NCBI RefSeq assembly: GCF_008974285.1
Contig: NZ_BKZV01000004.1
Coordinates: 480,752 to 544,751, forward strand
Direction of reading: 5' to 3'
Length of the DNA: 64,000 bases
DNA from: Thermogemmatispora aurantia
Lineage (GTDB): Bacteria; Chloroflexota; Ktedonobacteria; Ktedonobacterales; Ktedonobacteraceae
The notes under the pieces were generated by a model. It saw nothing but the letters and a program-made list of their open reading frames with translations. It did no database searches and was not told the DNA's origin. Position numbers and translations under genes: made by a program. This document shows positions 24,894 to 34,306 of the stretch, piece after piece (the first letter of the stretch is position 1; each line of letters opens with the position of its first letter).

Positions 24894-25853
24894 TCAGCTC
24901 TGGCCAGGGCCAGGCCCAGGCGCTGGCTCAGAGCCTTGTTCGCTTTCGGGCTCAGAGGGCGTCTGACCTGCAGCCGGAGCCTCGCCCGGGCCTGGCGCCT
25001 CCGCTGTAGTTGTGCGGGCAGGAGGAGGCTCCTCGCTGATGGTCACTCCCTGCAGCAGCAAGGCATTGGGCAAAGCAAGCAGGCGACGGCTGCCATCCTC
25101 GGCCTGGATCTCTAGCGTCGTATAGGCCCCGCTCGTCGTCTGCAGCGTACCGCTATAATCGCCCAGCGTCAGCCGCTGACCGCGTCGGAACTGCTGGCGC
25201 ACATAGTAGCCGGCGATCACATGGCGAGCTACCTCGCGCGTTCCAAAGGCGAAGGTAAGTGCAATGGCCAGGCCCGCCGCGGCCACAATGATGGTCAGGC
25301 TGGTAGTCAGCAGCGTTGTCTCAACACCGAGCGTAGCCAGAGCCAGCACACAGAGGAAGGCCACCACCGTATACTCGATCAACCTGCCCAGCGCGCCAGC
25401 GTAAGCGATATTCACATTGCGGGCCACCGCGGTTACTGTATTCCCCAGCAAGCGAGCCAGGAGCGAGCCGAGCAAGAGCAAGAGGGCGGCGCTGATAGCC
25501 CGGGGCAAGAAGAGCAGAACGGCCTGGAGGAGGGCCGCCACCGGGGTCAGCCCCATCAGCTCCACGGCCTGGATCGAGAAGCTCAGCAACAAAAAGAAAA
25601 AGACCAGCTGGGCCAGCAGCTCGCTCAGAGGAATGCGGATGCCAAGTGCTGCCAGCGAGCGCCTCAGCCCGATACGTTCAAAGAGCAATTCCAGGCGCAT
25701 CTGGCGGAACAGGAAGCGCAGGAGCCAGCGCACCAGCCAGCTCAGCAGGTAGCCGACCAACAAAACAATGAGACCGTTCACCAGGCGAGGAACGAAGGCC
25801 AGCAGGCTGGTGCCCACGCTCAGTAGTGACTGCAGTAACGGTTGCAAGCTCAT
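24894..25853 (-). CDS. MscS-family mechanosensitive channel-like protein
   Basis: 319 aa. Several N-terminal membrane helices (about 15-140), a pore-lining-like region (GLAIALTFAFGTREVARHVIAGYYVR, about 195-220) and a soluble beta domain (QRLTLGDYSGTLQTTSGAYTTLEIQAEDGSRRLLALPNALLL). The tail (275-319) is Pro/Glu/Gly-rich and probably disordered. MscS proteins open on membrane tension to release solutes. Third gene of an operon with an ECF sigma factor and its anti-sigma, suggesting an envelope or osmotic stress response. Confidence 0.85.
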   Translation of the reverse strand: MSLQPLLQSLLSVGTSLLAFVPRLVNGLIVLLVGYLLSWLVRWLLRFLFRQMRLELLFERIGLRRSLAALGIRIPLSELLAQLVFFFLLLSFSIQAVELMGLTPVAALLQAVLLFLPRAISAALLLLLGSLLARLLGNTVTAVARNVNIAYAGALGRLIEYTVVAFLCVLALATLGVETTLLTTSLTIIVAAAGLAIALTFAFGTREVARHVIAGYYVRQQFRRGQRLTLGDYSGTLQTTSGAYTTLEIQAEDGSRRLLALPNALLLQGVTISEEPPPARTTTAEAPGPGEAPAAGQTPSEPESEQGSEPAPGPGPGQS

Positions 25854-25881
25854 AGAAGACCACCACCTCTACTGTGCACCA

Positions 25882-26244
25882 TCAGACGGGTTGAGTCTGC
25901 AGGCGCAGGGCGCCCGTGGTTGGATCGAGCAAGGCCCCAATCAAGTTGAGTAAATCGATCAGCCACTGCAGCAGCGTCTGAGAAGAGAGATCGAGCAACT
26001 CCAGGCTGCTCTGCTCGGTGTGGATGCGAGCCAGCAGGCGCCGCTCGAAGTCTGGAGGAAGGCGCAGGCCAGCGTATTGTGCCTGCAACTCGTTCAGCAA
26101 GGTTCGCACCTGACGCGCCAGCTCTAGCTCTCGCTGGCATTCTGGGCAGTCAGGCAGAGCAGCCTCGGCCTCAGCTTGCAGCGCTGGCGGCAGCGTCCCC
26201 TCCACGAGGTCCGGCAGTAGCCGCGATAGCTCTTCACAGTTCAT
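25882..26244 (-). CDS. Anti-sigma factor-like protein with incomplete zinc motif
   Basis: 120 aa, 8 bases downstream of the ECF sigma gene. The start MNCEELSRLLPDLVEGTLPPALQAEAEAAL plus CPECQREL is the zf-HC2/ZAS layout, but the His expected four residues before CxxC is an Ala. No strong membrane helix is present apart from a moderately hydrophobic LLQWLIDLLNLIGALL (about 90-105). It should bind and hold the sigma factor. Loss of the His suggests it is not a classical zinc redox switch. Confidence 0.8.
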   Translation of the reverse strand: MNCEELSRLLPDLVEGTLPPALQAEAEAALPDCPECQRELELARQVRTLLNELQAQYAGLRLPPDFERRLLARIHTEQSSLELLDLSSQTLLQWLIDLLNLIGALLDPTTGALRLQTQPV

Positions 26245-26252
26245 AACAGGTG

Positions 26253-26948
26253 TTACTCCTCTCGCTTTTGGTGACGATTCTTCTGCTTCTGGCTAGAAGA
26301 TAGAACCTGATAGATCTTGCCGCAAAATTCGCCGAAGAGTTCTTTGAAAGCCAGACGCGCGCGGTGAACGCGCATTTTTACCGCACTCAACCTGGCCTGC
26401 AGGACCTGAGCTAGCTCCTCATAGCTCATATCCTCCAGATCGCGCAGCAGCAGGACCCGCACCTGTTCGCGATCCAGGCGGCGCAGCACACGGTTAATAC
26501 AGTCGCGCAACTCGTGCCGCAGCACCAGCTCCTCGGGCGCTGGCCCTGGCGCTGGCAGCTCGCTAAGATTGATCTCGCCAGCCTCTCCTGGCGCCTGGGA
26601 GCGGGAGCGAACACGACTGATCTGGATCGTCTGTTGGCGCTGCCGCTGTGTGCGTTCTAGGGCATCCAGGGCGGTATTCGTGGCAATGCGATAGAGCCAG
26701 GTCGTAAAGGCGCATTGCATGTCGAAGCGTGGCAGCGCGCGGTAGACCTTGAGAAAGACCTCCTGGGTCAGGTCCTCGGCTTCCTCATTGTTGTTGACGA
26801 TCTTATAGACGAGCGTATAGACGCGCTGCATGTGGCGAGCTACCAGCAGTTCAAAGCTGCTGGTGATCTGGGGAAGCTCCTCCTTGCAGCGCCGCACCAG
26901 CGCCTCATCCGAGAGCGTTGTCTCTCGTTCCAAAACATCGATTGGCAT
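26253..26948 (-). CDS. ECF (sigma-70 family) RNA polymerase sigma factor
   Basis: 231 aa from the ATG at 26948. Region 2 is clear (ELLVARHMQRVYTLVYKIVNNNEEAEDLTQEVFLKVYRALPRF...TWLYRIATNTALD, about 30-105) and region 4 (RVLRRLDREQVRVLLLRDLEDMSYEELAQVLQARLSAVKMRVHRARLAFKEL, about 155-205). It directs polymerase to stress promoters when released by the anti-sigma factor encoded next. First gene of the sigma/anti-sigma/MscS operon. Confidence 0.93.
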   Translation of the reverse strand: MPIDVLERETTLSDEALVRRCKEELPQITSSFELLVARHMQRVYTLVYKIVNNNEEAEDLTQEVFLKVYRALPRFDMQCAFTTWLYRIATNTALDALERTQRQRQQTIQISRVRSRSQAPGEAGEINLSELPAPGPAPEELVLRHELRDCINRVLRRLDREQVRVLLLRDLEDMSYEELAQVLQARLSAVKMRVHRARLAFKELFGEFCGKIYQVLSSSQKQKNRHQKREE

Positions 26949-27461
26949 TGTCCGGCACTCAAGCAAAGGTGGACTAACAAAGGCGTACCTTATCAGGCGA
27001 GATCGAGCGAATTGGCTGAGCAGCTTCTTCCACTTCTGGCGTGCAATAGGGCCGCTGTCAGTTTCATCTCCCGTCCCGCTCCCTCATTCTCACAGAGCAG
27101 CTGAGGCCAGTCGGTCACTCTTCCCTGGCGTATCGCCTTCCCCAGCTCAGGTCGTTTACTCTGCAGCCAGGCGTGCTTCATTATAGAGAGCTGCCGCACT
27201 CCTGTCCAGTAATGGCGGTTGGGCGCGGCAGGTCAGGTCAGCTCAGCCTGGCCCGGTTTGATCCGGCTCTGCTATCACGCTCCGTTAGCTGGCGAGTCGG
27301 GATCTAAGGCCTGAAACGAAGGCCGAAGATCACCCCTTCTCTACCCTCATCGTTATCTCATCATCACTCCAGACTGCTATACCTTAAGATAGCCGCGTGT
27401 AGAGAGCGTCGCTCGCGTGGTCAGAGTGTGCCTGAAGAGAGGCGTTGAAAGGTGTTTGGGT
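26949..27461. other. Divergent intergenic region
   Basis: About 510 bases between the sigma-factor operon and the flippase gene. It holds the minus-strand promoter at 27180-27208. No additional gene seen. Confidence 0.5.
27180..27208 (-). promoter_or_regulatory. Sigma-70-like promoter for the ECF sigma operon
   Basis: On the minus strand TGGACA, a 17-bp spacer and TATAAT. It would give a leader of about 225 bases before the sigma gene. Confidence 0.45.
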
Positions 27462-29123
27462 ATGCAGCGCTTGCGCCGTGTGGTCTATAATACCCTGATC
27501 TCCCTGGGGGGCCAGGTCATTACCTGGACCTCAACCTTGCTGCTGACGATCGCTTACGGACGCTTCCTGGGCGATGTCAAGTTTGGAGAGCTGTATTTCG
27601 CGACGACGCTTGCTCTCCTGGTCGGCTTCCCGATGGAACAGGGCTTTAACCAGCAACTGACGCGCGATGTCGCCCAGGAGCCAGGTCGGGCTGTGCGCTA
27701 TCTGGCGAATACTCTGCTCATCAAGGCCGTTGCCTGGGGCTTGCTCTATGCCTTGCTCCTGCTCATCCCCTGGTTGCTGCACTACGATCGCGAGGTGCGC
27801 CTGCTGGTGATGATCAGTGGGCTGACGTTGCTCTGGACCGGTATGGGGACGGCCTTTGCTGCCGCGCACTATGCCTTTGAGCGTAATGTAGCTCCGGTGG
27901 TGGGCACGATCCTGGAGAAAGCTTCTTCGGCCTTCCTTGGCTACCTTCTTCTCAAGAACGGGGCCGGGGTGATGGCGATGGCCTGGGTCCTCTGTGGTGG
28001 CTCGCTGTTAAATATGCTCTGGCAGGCCCTCTGCTTCTTTCGCTGGATCGGCTTCCGTCCGCTCTGGGATGGGGCAACGATCCGCCTGCTACTGCGTTCC
28101 AGCCTGCCATTCCTGATCTACGGCGTCCTGGGGGTCCTCTACTATCGCCTCGACGTGGTCCTGCTCTCCTTCTTGGGGAACGACGCTATGGTCGGCTGGT
28201 ACGGAGCTGGCTATCGCCTCTTTGATACCCTGAATTTCCTGCCCAGTCTGGTGATCGCCGCCATTATGTACCCCGTTTTTTCTAAGTTGGCTCTGCAATC
28301 GCAGGGTTCTCTGCGTCTGGCGATCGAAAAATCCCTCAATTTCTTGCTCTTCTGCAGCATTCCGACTGCAACGCTGATGGTGGTGGCCGCCTCTAACATT
28401 ATCGGCTTCCTCTACCATCGCCCTGAGTTTGTGCATACCTTCACGGTCCTTGAGTTGCTAGCCCCTGGCCTGGTCTTTCTCTATGTGAATATGGTTCTCA
28501 GCACCGTCCTGGTAAGCATTCATCAGGAGCGCAAGATGACGCTGATGGCTGGGGTGGCCCTGGTCTTTAATCTCTCCCTCAATCTGGTGCTGATCCCGCT
28601 CTACCAGCAGAATGGGGCGGCCCTGGTGACCTCGCTGACGGAACTCCTCTTTATCGGGCCGTTCCTGGCCTTTATCCCCCGCGCCTTGTGGCCACGTGCA
28701 AGCCTGAAGGTGGCTCTGAAAGCCCTGGGGGCCAGCCTGGTCATGGCTCTGGTGGTCTGGCTCTTGCGCTCGTCGTCGATTCTGGTGCTTGTGCCCGTGG
28801 CGATCGTTGTCTATCTGGCGGCGGCAACCGTGCTGCGAACGATCCCACGCTCCGATTTAGGGGCACTCGTTGAAGCGGTGCTCCGTCGTCGCGGCAGGGG
28901 TGGGGAAGAGCCGGTAGCCGAGGTGCTGCTGGCCCCAGAGGCTCTGGCAGAAGCAGAGAGTGAACGGAGGAATGAGGCAGTGGCCGGTGAGACTGTTGTT
29001 CCGGCTCAGGATGACGAAGAGACGGATCGGCTGCCCGTGGTCCGGCGCCTGGCGGCAAAGGGAGCGGAGACCAGCCAGGCGCCGCTGAAGCTGCTGGGCG
29101 AGCGAGGTGGCTGGCCTGGCTGA
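27462..29123 (+). CDS. Polysaccharide flippase (Wzx/MATE-like membrane protein)
   Basis: 553 aa from the ATG at 27462 (GAAAGG upstream); a GTG at 27417 would add 15 residues. About 14 hydrophobic helices; N-terminal YNTLISLGGQVITWTSTLLLTIAYGRFLGDVKFGELYFATTLALLVG is typical of the polysaccharide-synthesis/MVF superfamily, as is the LVFLYVNMVLSTVLVSIHQERKMTLMAGVALVFNLSLNLVLIPLY segment. A soluble acidic tail (about 480-553) is added. These proteins move lipid-linked sugars across the membrane for surface polymers. No glycosyltransferases adjoin it. Confidence 0.88.
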   Translation: MQRLRRVVYNTLISLGGQVITWTSTLLLTIAYGRFLGDVKFGELYFATTLALLVGFPMEQGFNQQLTRDVAQEPGRAVRYLANTLLIKAVAWGLLYALLLLIPWLLHYDREVRLLVMISGLTLLWTGMGTAFAAAHYAFERNVAPVVGTILEKASSAFLGYLLLKNGAGVMAMAWVLCGGSLLNMLWQALCFFRWIGFRPLWDGATIRLLLRSSLPFLIYGVLGVLYYRLDVVLLSFLGNDAMVGWYGAGYRLFDTLNFLPSLVIAAIMYPVFSKLALQSQGSLRLAIEKSLNFLLFCSIPTATLMVVAASNIIGFLYHRPEFVHTFTVLELLAPGLVFLYVNMVLSTVLVSIHQERKMTLMAGVALVFNLSLNLVLIPLYQQNGAALVTSLTELLFIGPFLAFIPRALWPRASLKVALKALGASLVMALVVWLLRSSSILVLVPVAIVVYLAAATVLRTIPRSDLGALVEAVLRRRGRGGEEPVAEVLLAPEALAEAESERRNEAVAGETVVPAQDDEETDRLPVVRRLAAKGAETSQAPLKLLGERGGWPG

Positions 29124-29381
29124 TCATGAGCGAGGAGAACCCGCGCTAAGAAAAGAGGCAGGCGGAACAAGATGCGGCGCGCTAGTAGGGGGTGGGTGAG
29201 GGTGGTCTTGTCCTGTGCCCCTGCCTTTCCTCCTGCCTGGTTGGCTCGACTGGTTCCGACCTGCTCTCTCTGTTCTTTCTTTACCAAAGGACGGCCTGAC
29301 GCCTGGAAGGCCATCATGGAGAAAAAGAGCCGGACGCTCGCCAGTGAAGTGAAGCCAGGGGCGAGCGCGCCAAAGCTGTGG

Positions 29382-31544
29382 CTACTGCCAGAGGCCGTAG
29401 AGGCGCAGGGCGTCGAACCAGGCGCGGTTAATAGCAATGATGCCGGCGGAGTCGGGATGAATGCCATCCTCGCTCAGGTAGGCTGGATGCGTGCGGAAAA
29501 GGGTATAGAGGTCAGGCCCTTTCATCAATCCAGCGCTCTGGGTAACTTCCAGAACAACGCTGTTGAGTCGCTCCAGCTCCGCGTTCAGGGCGTCGCCATC
29601 GCCCGGCCTGTTGCTCGCCGGAGCCAGGGCCAGGATCGGTACATGGCCGGCCTGCTTAATGCGAGTCACCAGGCGCTGCAATGTCAAGCGATAGGTTGCT
29701 GGATCGACCTGGCCGAAAGCATCGTTAGTGCCGACTTCGATCAGCCAATAGTGCATGTCGGGGTTGAGCGCCAGGAACGTATCGAGCTGCTGGAGCATCC
29801 CCTCGCTCGTTTGGCCGCCGATGCCACCGTTGACCAGGGCGGGGAAGTCGTCGGGGTAGGCTGCCTGGACCAGATCGGGCAAGGCAGGCCGATTCTCGTC
29901 GAAGCGATTGAAGGCCAGAGCTGTAATCGAGGTTCCCATACAGAAGAAGGTATCATTGAGGGCGACCTGGCTGGAGACATCGAAGAGATCGATCTCATCG
30001 ATCAGAAACTCATGCTCGCTATTGCCTGGCTGAACGCCAGTTACCGTCATCTTGACCCAGGACATCCCCGTGAAAGGGAGCAGATGCTCGCGGTTGCGCG
30101 CCCGATTAGCGCTGACGGTCACCAGGGTCTTCCAGGAGCCATCGGTGCCATTGGTGCTATTGGCGGAGACGGCGAGGGTATAGGAGCGGGGAGTGGGGCC
30201 ATTATCACTGAGATAATCGAAGACGTAGTCGCTGGCCCAGACGAGCAGCAGGCGTGAGGGACCGCTGCCCACATGGATCGCGCACCACGTGGGGAGGGAG
30301 CGCTGAGTTCCGTGCCAGAAAGCCCAGTTTCCGTAGTGGCCATCGACAAGCGCTGCTGGCCCGCCAGGGCCATCGTCATTAGCCGAGCAAAAGACAGGTT
30401 TGCCGCGCGAGATCAGCGGACTGGCGCGCGCTTGAGCAGGCGTCGGTTGTGACCCTGTCGTGCTAGGATAATACTGGGCGATGACATTCTTCATCGCGTA
30501 GTATTGTGGTCGCGGGGTATTGGTATCCACGTCGAACAGATCCAGATGGCCGTAGCCCGCGTAGCTCGCCGCATCGAACTGGCAGGCGAAGGTCAGGCCT
30601 GCGCGAATCATCGCCTGCAGGGCGCGGGTTGTAAAGGCTGAGATAAAGTCGCTCTTCTCCCCGTAAGCTGGGGGAGGATTGCCAGGATCGAAATTCCACT
30701 CCGTAATCCCGATAGGGAGATCACGCCCCAAAATCTGGCGTGTCAGAGAGCGCACGCTCTGAACTGCCTCGGCGGCGCTGTCGGCCAGCTTGAGACAGTT
30801 GCTCTCGCTATCCTGCCAGCACGGATACCAGTGGAAGCTGATGGCATCGGGCAGCACTCCAGAGGAGTGCACGCCCTGCAGAAAGGCGCGCAGAAACTCG
30901 GTGGCGCTGGGCTGGCTGACCACCGGCCCGATGAAGCGGGCCCGTGGATTCAACTGACGCAGCTGGGGGATCACACTGTTCCACTGTTTCAGATAGCTGG
31001 CACTGGAGATCCCATTATCATCCGGCTCATTGCCGAACTCATAGAGCAGGCAGCGTGAGCCGGCGTAGCTCACCACATGTTTCAGAAACGCCACGTCAAA
31101 AATGTTGAATAGCACCCCCAGGCAAGTCATCCCGCTCTGTTCGACCGTGCGCAGGCGCTGCTCAAGCTCTGCGTCACTGGTCGGATGATTATCGGCCAGG
31201 CTGTGGTCAAAGAAAAAAGTGCGCATGAGCGTAAAGTGAGCTGCCTTCAGATCTGTCTGAAAAGCAGGATTCGTCTCAATATTGTTCTCGCTCCACTCTT
31301 GCGTATCGTTCGTACCGAAGAGCAGCGAGGAGACCCCATTTTTCCAGCGCTGCTGGCCCGGCAATTGTGTTGGCGAAGGGGAAGTTGTTGCCTGGACAGC
31401 GGCATTAGACGGCGTGGCCGTACTCCAGGGAGGAGTGCAGGCTGCGAGCGCAGTCAGCAGCAAGAAAAACAAGAGAGTGAGGCCTGTGGCCGGTTGAATT
31501 TGAGAAGTGGTGTTCCTGTGACCTGGGACAGCGTGCCTTGTCAT
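29382..31544 (-). CDS. Lipoprotein with glycoside hydrolase, F5/8-like and SGNH esterase domains
   Basis: 720 aa starting at the ATG at 31544. Lipoprotein signal with lipobox LTALAAC (about 30-36), so it is anchored outside the cell. Residues about 65-380 form a TIM-barrel glycosidase (clan A) with FGNEPD (acid/base Glu) and GITEWNFDPGN (nucleophile Glu). The middle (about 390-540) resembles a discoidin-type carbohydrate-binding domain. The C-terminal 170 residues carry the four SGNH blocks: CMGTSIT (Ser), GGIGGQTS (Gly), EVGTNDAF (Asn) and DGIHPDSAG (Asp/His). It probably removes both backbone links and acyl groups from a plant or microbial polysaccharide. Convergent with the flippase. Confidence 0.85.
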   Translation of the reverse strand: MTRHAVPGHRNTTSQIQPATGLTLLFFLLLTALAACTPPWSTATPSNAAVQATTSPSPTQLPGQQRWKNGVSSLLFGTNDTQEWSENNIETNPAFQTDLKAAHFTLMRTFFFDHSLADNHPTSDAELEQRLRTVEQSGMTCLGVLFNIFDVAFLKHVVSYAGSRCLLYEFGNEPDDNGISSASYLKQWNSVIPQLRQLNPRARFIGPVVSQPSATEFLRAFLQGVHSSGVLPDAISFHWYPCWQDSESNCLKLADSAAEAVQSVRSLTRQILGRDLPIGITEWNFDPGNPPPAYGEKSDFISAFTTRALQAMIRAGLTFACQFDAASYAGYGHLDLFDVDTNTPRPQYYAMKNVIAQYYPSTTGSQPTPAQARASPLISRGKPVFCSANDDGPGGPAALVDGHYGNWAFWHGTQRSLPTWCAIHVGSGPSRLLLVWASDYVFDYLSDNGPTPRSYTLAVSANSTNGTDGSWKTLVTVSANRARNREHLLPFTGMSWVKMTVTGVQPGNSEHEFLIDEIDLFDVSSQVALNDTFFCMGTSITALAFNRFDENRPALPDLVQAAYPDDFPALVNGGIGGQTSEGMLQQLDTFLALNPDMHYWLIEVGTNDAFGQVDPATYRLTLQRLVTRIKQAGHVPILALAPASNRPGDGDALNAELERLNSVVLEVTQSAGLMKGPDLYTLFRTHPAYLSEDGIHPDSAGIIAINRAWFDALRLYGLWQ

Positions 31545-31897
31545 GCACTTGCCTCTCTGCGGTGTTCTCCTAATTAGGATCAGTCTCTGTTTCTCTCTCA
31601 GTGAAATCAATGCAACTATATCATTGCTTCGTGGTAGCAGCGTGTAGCCGGTGGTTGTGACCTGGTTGCCATCGTGGAGGTGGTCGGGAGAGCCAGGCCA
31701 GGTGAAAGCTGAGGGAGTGCGCGGGTGAGGGAGGAGCTGGCGGAGAGAGTGAGCGTTTGAACCGAAACGTTGCTATGGCTCTGGCCAGCGGACCCGCTGG
31801 CCAGGAGGGGTAGGGCAGCAATCTTCCCTCTCCTACCAGGTCAGCGGACCCGCTGGGCACAATCCAGAGCTACATCAGGACTGCAGGCAAGGCGGCG
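31545..31897. other. Intergenic region with two related hairpins
   Basis: About 350 bases between two minus-strand genes. Contains the hairpins at 31781-31804 and 31842-31855; otherwise no gene seen. Confidence 0.5.
31781..31804. terminator. Perfect 10-bp hairpin downstream of the channel-like gene
   Basis: CTGGCCAGCG-GACC-CGCTGGCCAG. The same core CAGCGGACCCGCTG recurs at 31842-31855. Both lie within 120 bases after the stop of the minus-strand gene at 31898. No T-run, so transcription termination is possible but unproven. Confidence 0.45.
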
Positions 31898-32686
31898 CTA
31901 CCTGCTGGCTTCAGGGCGTGGCTGAGTGGCAGGAGCAGCCGGCTGCGTCGGCTGAGTGGTCCGACTGCTCTCGCCGGCAGGGAGCGGCTGACCGCTCTCG
32001 CTTGCCGGGACTGCCAGCATGCTGCTGCGATTAAGCAGGCGACGGGCTGCATCCTGGCCACCGAGGCCAAAGGCCAGACCGAAGGCCAGGGCGGTGCCAC
32101 CGACCACTGCCGTAAAGAGGATATTGAGCAGCGAAGGGGCGATCTGCAGCTGTTCTAGAGCGATCAGCCCGGCGAAGCCGATGAGTGCATAGCGTGCTAT
32201 CGAGGCAAAGAGGGCTGGATTGCCCACACGTGTCGTAGCCATCAGACCGCGCACAATATCACCGACTACGCTCGCGGCCAACAGGCCCAGGAAGAGCACC
32301 AGCACCGCCACGAAGACATTCGGAATATAGGCGATCAGCTCATTGAGGATATTGCTGACGGTGCTCAGTCCCAGGGCGTCGACGGCGGGCACCAGGAAAA
32401 TCAAGAAGATGAACCAGTAGACGATCGTGCCCAGGATAGCCACCACATCGAAGCGCATCCCCGTATTCTGCTCCAGGCGTGCCAGGCCGATGCGGGCTCC
32501 CAGACGTTCGAAGCCGATCCGCCGCAAGACGAAGACCACGGTGCGCCTCAGTACGCTGGCAATAAGCCAGCCAATGAGCAGGATGACCAGAAAACCGAGG
32601 AACTTAGGAATGAAGGTCAGCACCAGATTCAGGGCATTGGCAAGTGAGGTCAGAAAAGCCTGACCAATGTTGTTGACAACCGGCAT
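31898..32686 (-). CDS. Membrane protein with conserved TM-helix repeats (MscS-related, CmpX-like)
   Basis: 262 aa. Hydrophobic helices at about 12-45, 85-105, 115-145 and 165-215, with the repeated pattern PKFLGFLVILLIGWLIASVLRR and PNVFVAVLVLFLGLLAASVVG that defines the conserved TM-helix family. A Gly-rich stretch (GGTALAFGLAFGLGGQDAARR) resembles the MscS pore helix, but the soluble beta domain is lacking; the rest is a Pro/Thr/Gln-rich tail. A role in membrane tension or osmotic response is inferred from similarity. Confidence 0.8.
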   Translation of the reverse strand: MPVVNNIGQAFLTSLANALNLVLTFIPKFLGFLVILLIGWLIASVLRRTVVFVLRRIGFERLGARIGLARLEQNTGMRFDVVAILGTIVYWFIFLIFLVPAVDALGLSTVSNILNELIAYIPNVFVAVLVLFLGLLAASVVGDIVRGLMATTRVGNPALFASIARYALIGFAGLIALEQLQIAPSLLNILFTAVVGGTALAFGLAFGLGGQDAARRLLNRSSMLAVPASESGQPLPAGESSRTTQPTQPAAPATQPRPEASR

Positions 32687-33055
32687 AGGTTTTACCCTCC
32701 TTCACAGACAGCGACTGACTGACAGATTGTTGTGCTTGGCTATCTAACCAGCGGGCAGCTCGCCCCTGGCTTCAGCGGGGACTAGCCGCCGGCTGGCGTT
32801 TGCTACTGCTCTACACGTCCCCTTAGACGGCAAGGGTTCAAAAAAGTCACACCCTCTTCCGCAGGCTGCTGAGCCGATCTGTGTGAGCAGCAGGCCGAAC
32901 AGTAGGCCACAGGCTTCAGCACTGTTAAGGTCAGGCTGAGTGTCATCGTTCCAATGGCGCCCGCCCCCGTCCATGCGATACAATCAAAAGGCCAGTGCCA
33001 CCAAGACACTCCTGGCATAGGAGACCTCATCAGGAAGGAGAGTAAGGCGAGAAAG
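32687..33055. other. Divergent intergenic region, no gene seen
   Basis: About 370 bases between the membrane protein and the aldo/keto reductase. It must contain promoters for both; no consensus pair stands out. Confidence 0.4.
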
Positions 33056-34042
33056 ATGGAGTATCGACCGCTGGGACGAACAGGCTGGCAGGTATCGGCT
33101 ATAGGCTTTGGGGCCTGGGCCATTGGAGGAGACGCCTGGGGGCCGACTGACGATCGTGAGGCGCTGGCGGCCCTCCATCGAGCCATCGACCTGGGCGTCA
33201 ACTTTATCGATACCGCCGACGTCTACGGCGACGGGCACTCCGAGCAGCTCATTGCCCGTGTGCGCAAAGAGCGACGTGAGCCACTTTACGTTGCCACCAA
33301 GGCCGGGCGGCGTCTCAGTCCACACACTGCTGATGGTTACAATCGGCAGAATCTGACGGCCTTCGTCGAGCGCAGCCTGCGCAATCTGGAGACTGAGACC
33401 ATCGATTTGCTGCAGCTCCACTGTCCCCCCACTGAGGTCTATGACCGACCTGAAGTCTTTGGCATTCTGGATGATCTCGTGCAGCAGGGCAAGATCCGCT
33501 ACTATGGCGTCAGCGTTGAGAAGGTTGAGGAAGCTCTCAAGGCCATTCGCTACCCCAACGTACAGAGCGTCCAGATCATCTTCAATATCTTCCGTCATAA
33601 GCCTGCGGAGCAATTCTTTGCGGTGGCCCAGGAGCGGCAGGTGGGCATCATTGTGCGCGTGCCCCTGGCCAGCGGGCTGCTGAGTGGCAAATTGCGCCGC
33701 GATAGCCAGTTTGCTTCCAATGATCATCGGCATTACAACCGTCATGGCGAGGCTTTCGATCAGGGGGAGACCTTCTCGGGGGTCGACTACGAAATTGGCC
33801 TGCAGGCGGTTGATGAACTGCGTCCTCTGGTTCCCGCAGGCATGACAATGGCCCAGTTTGCTTTGCGCTGGATACTGATGTTCTCCCAGGTATCCACAGT
33901 GATCCCCGGAGCTAAGAATCCGCAGCAGGCCGAGGAAAACAGCCGCGCCGCTGAGCTGCCGCCTCTCGGCGAGGAGACTATGCAACGTGTGCGTGAGTTG
34001 TACGAGCAGCGCATCAAGCCGCTGGTCCATGACCGCTGGTAG
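33056..34042 (+). CDS. Aldo/keto reductase
   Basis: 328 aa from the ATG at 33056 behind AAGGAGAG. The start MEYRPLGRTGWQVSAIGFGAWAIGG is typical. Catalytic residues are Asp and Tyr in DTADVYGDGHSE (about 52-63), Lys in YVATKAGR and His in LLQLHCPP. The NADPH site is VIPGAKNPQQAEENSRA near the C-terminus. It reduces aldehydes or ketones with NADPH; the substrate is unknown. Stands alone. Confidence 0.93.
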   Translation: MEYRPLGRTGWQVSAIGFGAWAIGGDAWGPTDDREALAALHRAIDLGVNFIDTADVYGDGHSEQLIARVRKERREPLYVATKAGRRLSPHTADGYNRQNLTAFVERSLRNLETETIDLLQLHCPPTEVYDRPEVFGILDDLVQQGKIRYYGVSVEKVEEALKAIRYPNVQSVQIIFNIFRHKPAEQFFAVAQERQVGIIVRVPLASGLLSGKLRRDSQFASNDHRHYNRHGEAFDQGETFSGVDYEIGLQAVDELRPLVPAGMTMAQFALRWILMFSQVSTVIPGAKNPQQAEENSRAAELPPLGEETMQRVRELYEQRIKPLVHDRW

Positions 34043-34173
34043 GAGAGGACAGTGCTGCTGCGCCGGGCAGCAGGACGACCGACCTGGATGCCGCCCTGGC
34101 GTGGTGGACAGACAAACCACGGCTTGCCACTCTGGCCTGACCCTCTGAGTCAGGTCAGAGCGGTAGGTCGTGC

Positions 34174-34203
34174 TTGATGCTAACAGCCAGTCTCTGGTAT
34201 ACT
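34174..34203 (+). promoter_or_regulatory. Promoter of panC-panB
   Basis: TTGATG (34174-34179), 18-bp spacer, TATACT (34198-34203), about 100 bases before the panC start used here. Confidence 0.6.
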
Positions 34204-34306
34204 ACCGAAGACCGCCTGGTAGCTTTTGGAGCGATCAATGCCTTCCACTGCCTTTGTGTCACGGAAGGCTGCAGTAGCTGCAAAGAAATCACTGGTGGGG
34301 GAGGCA

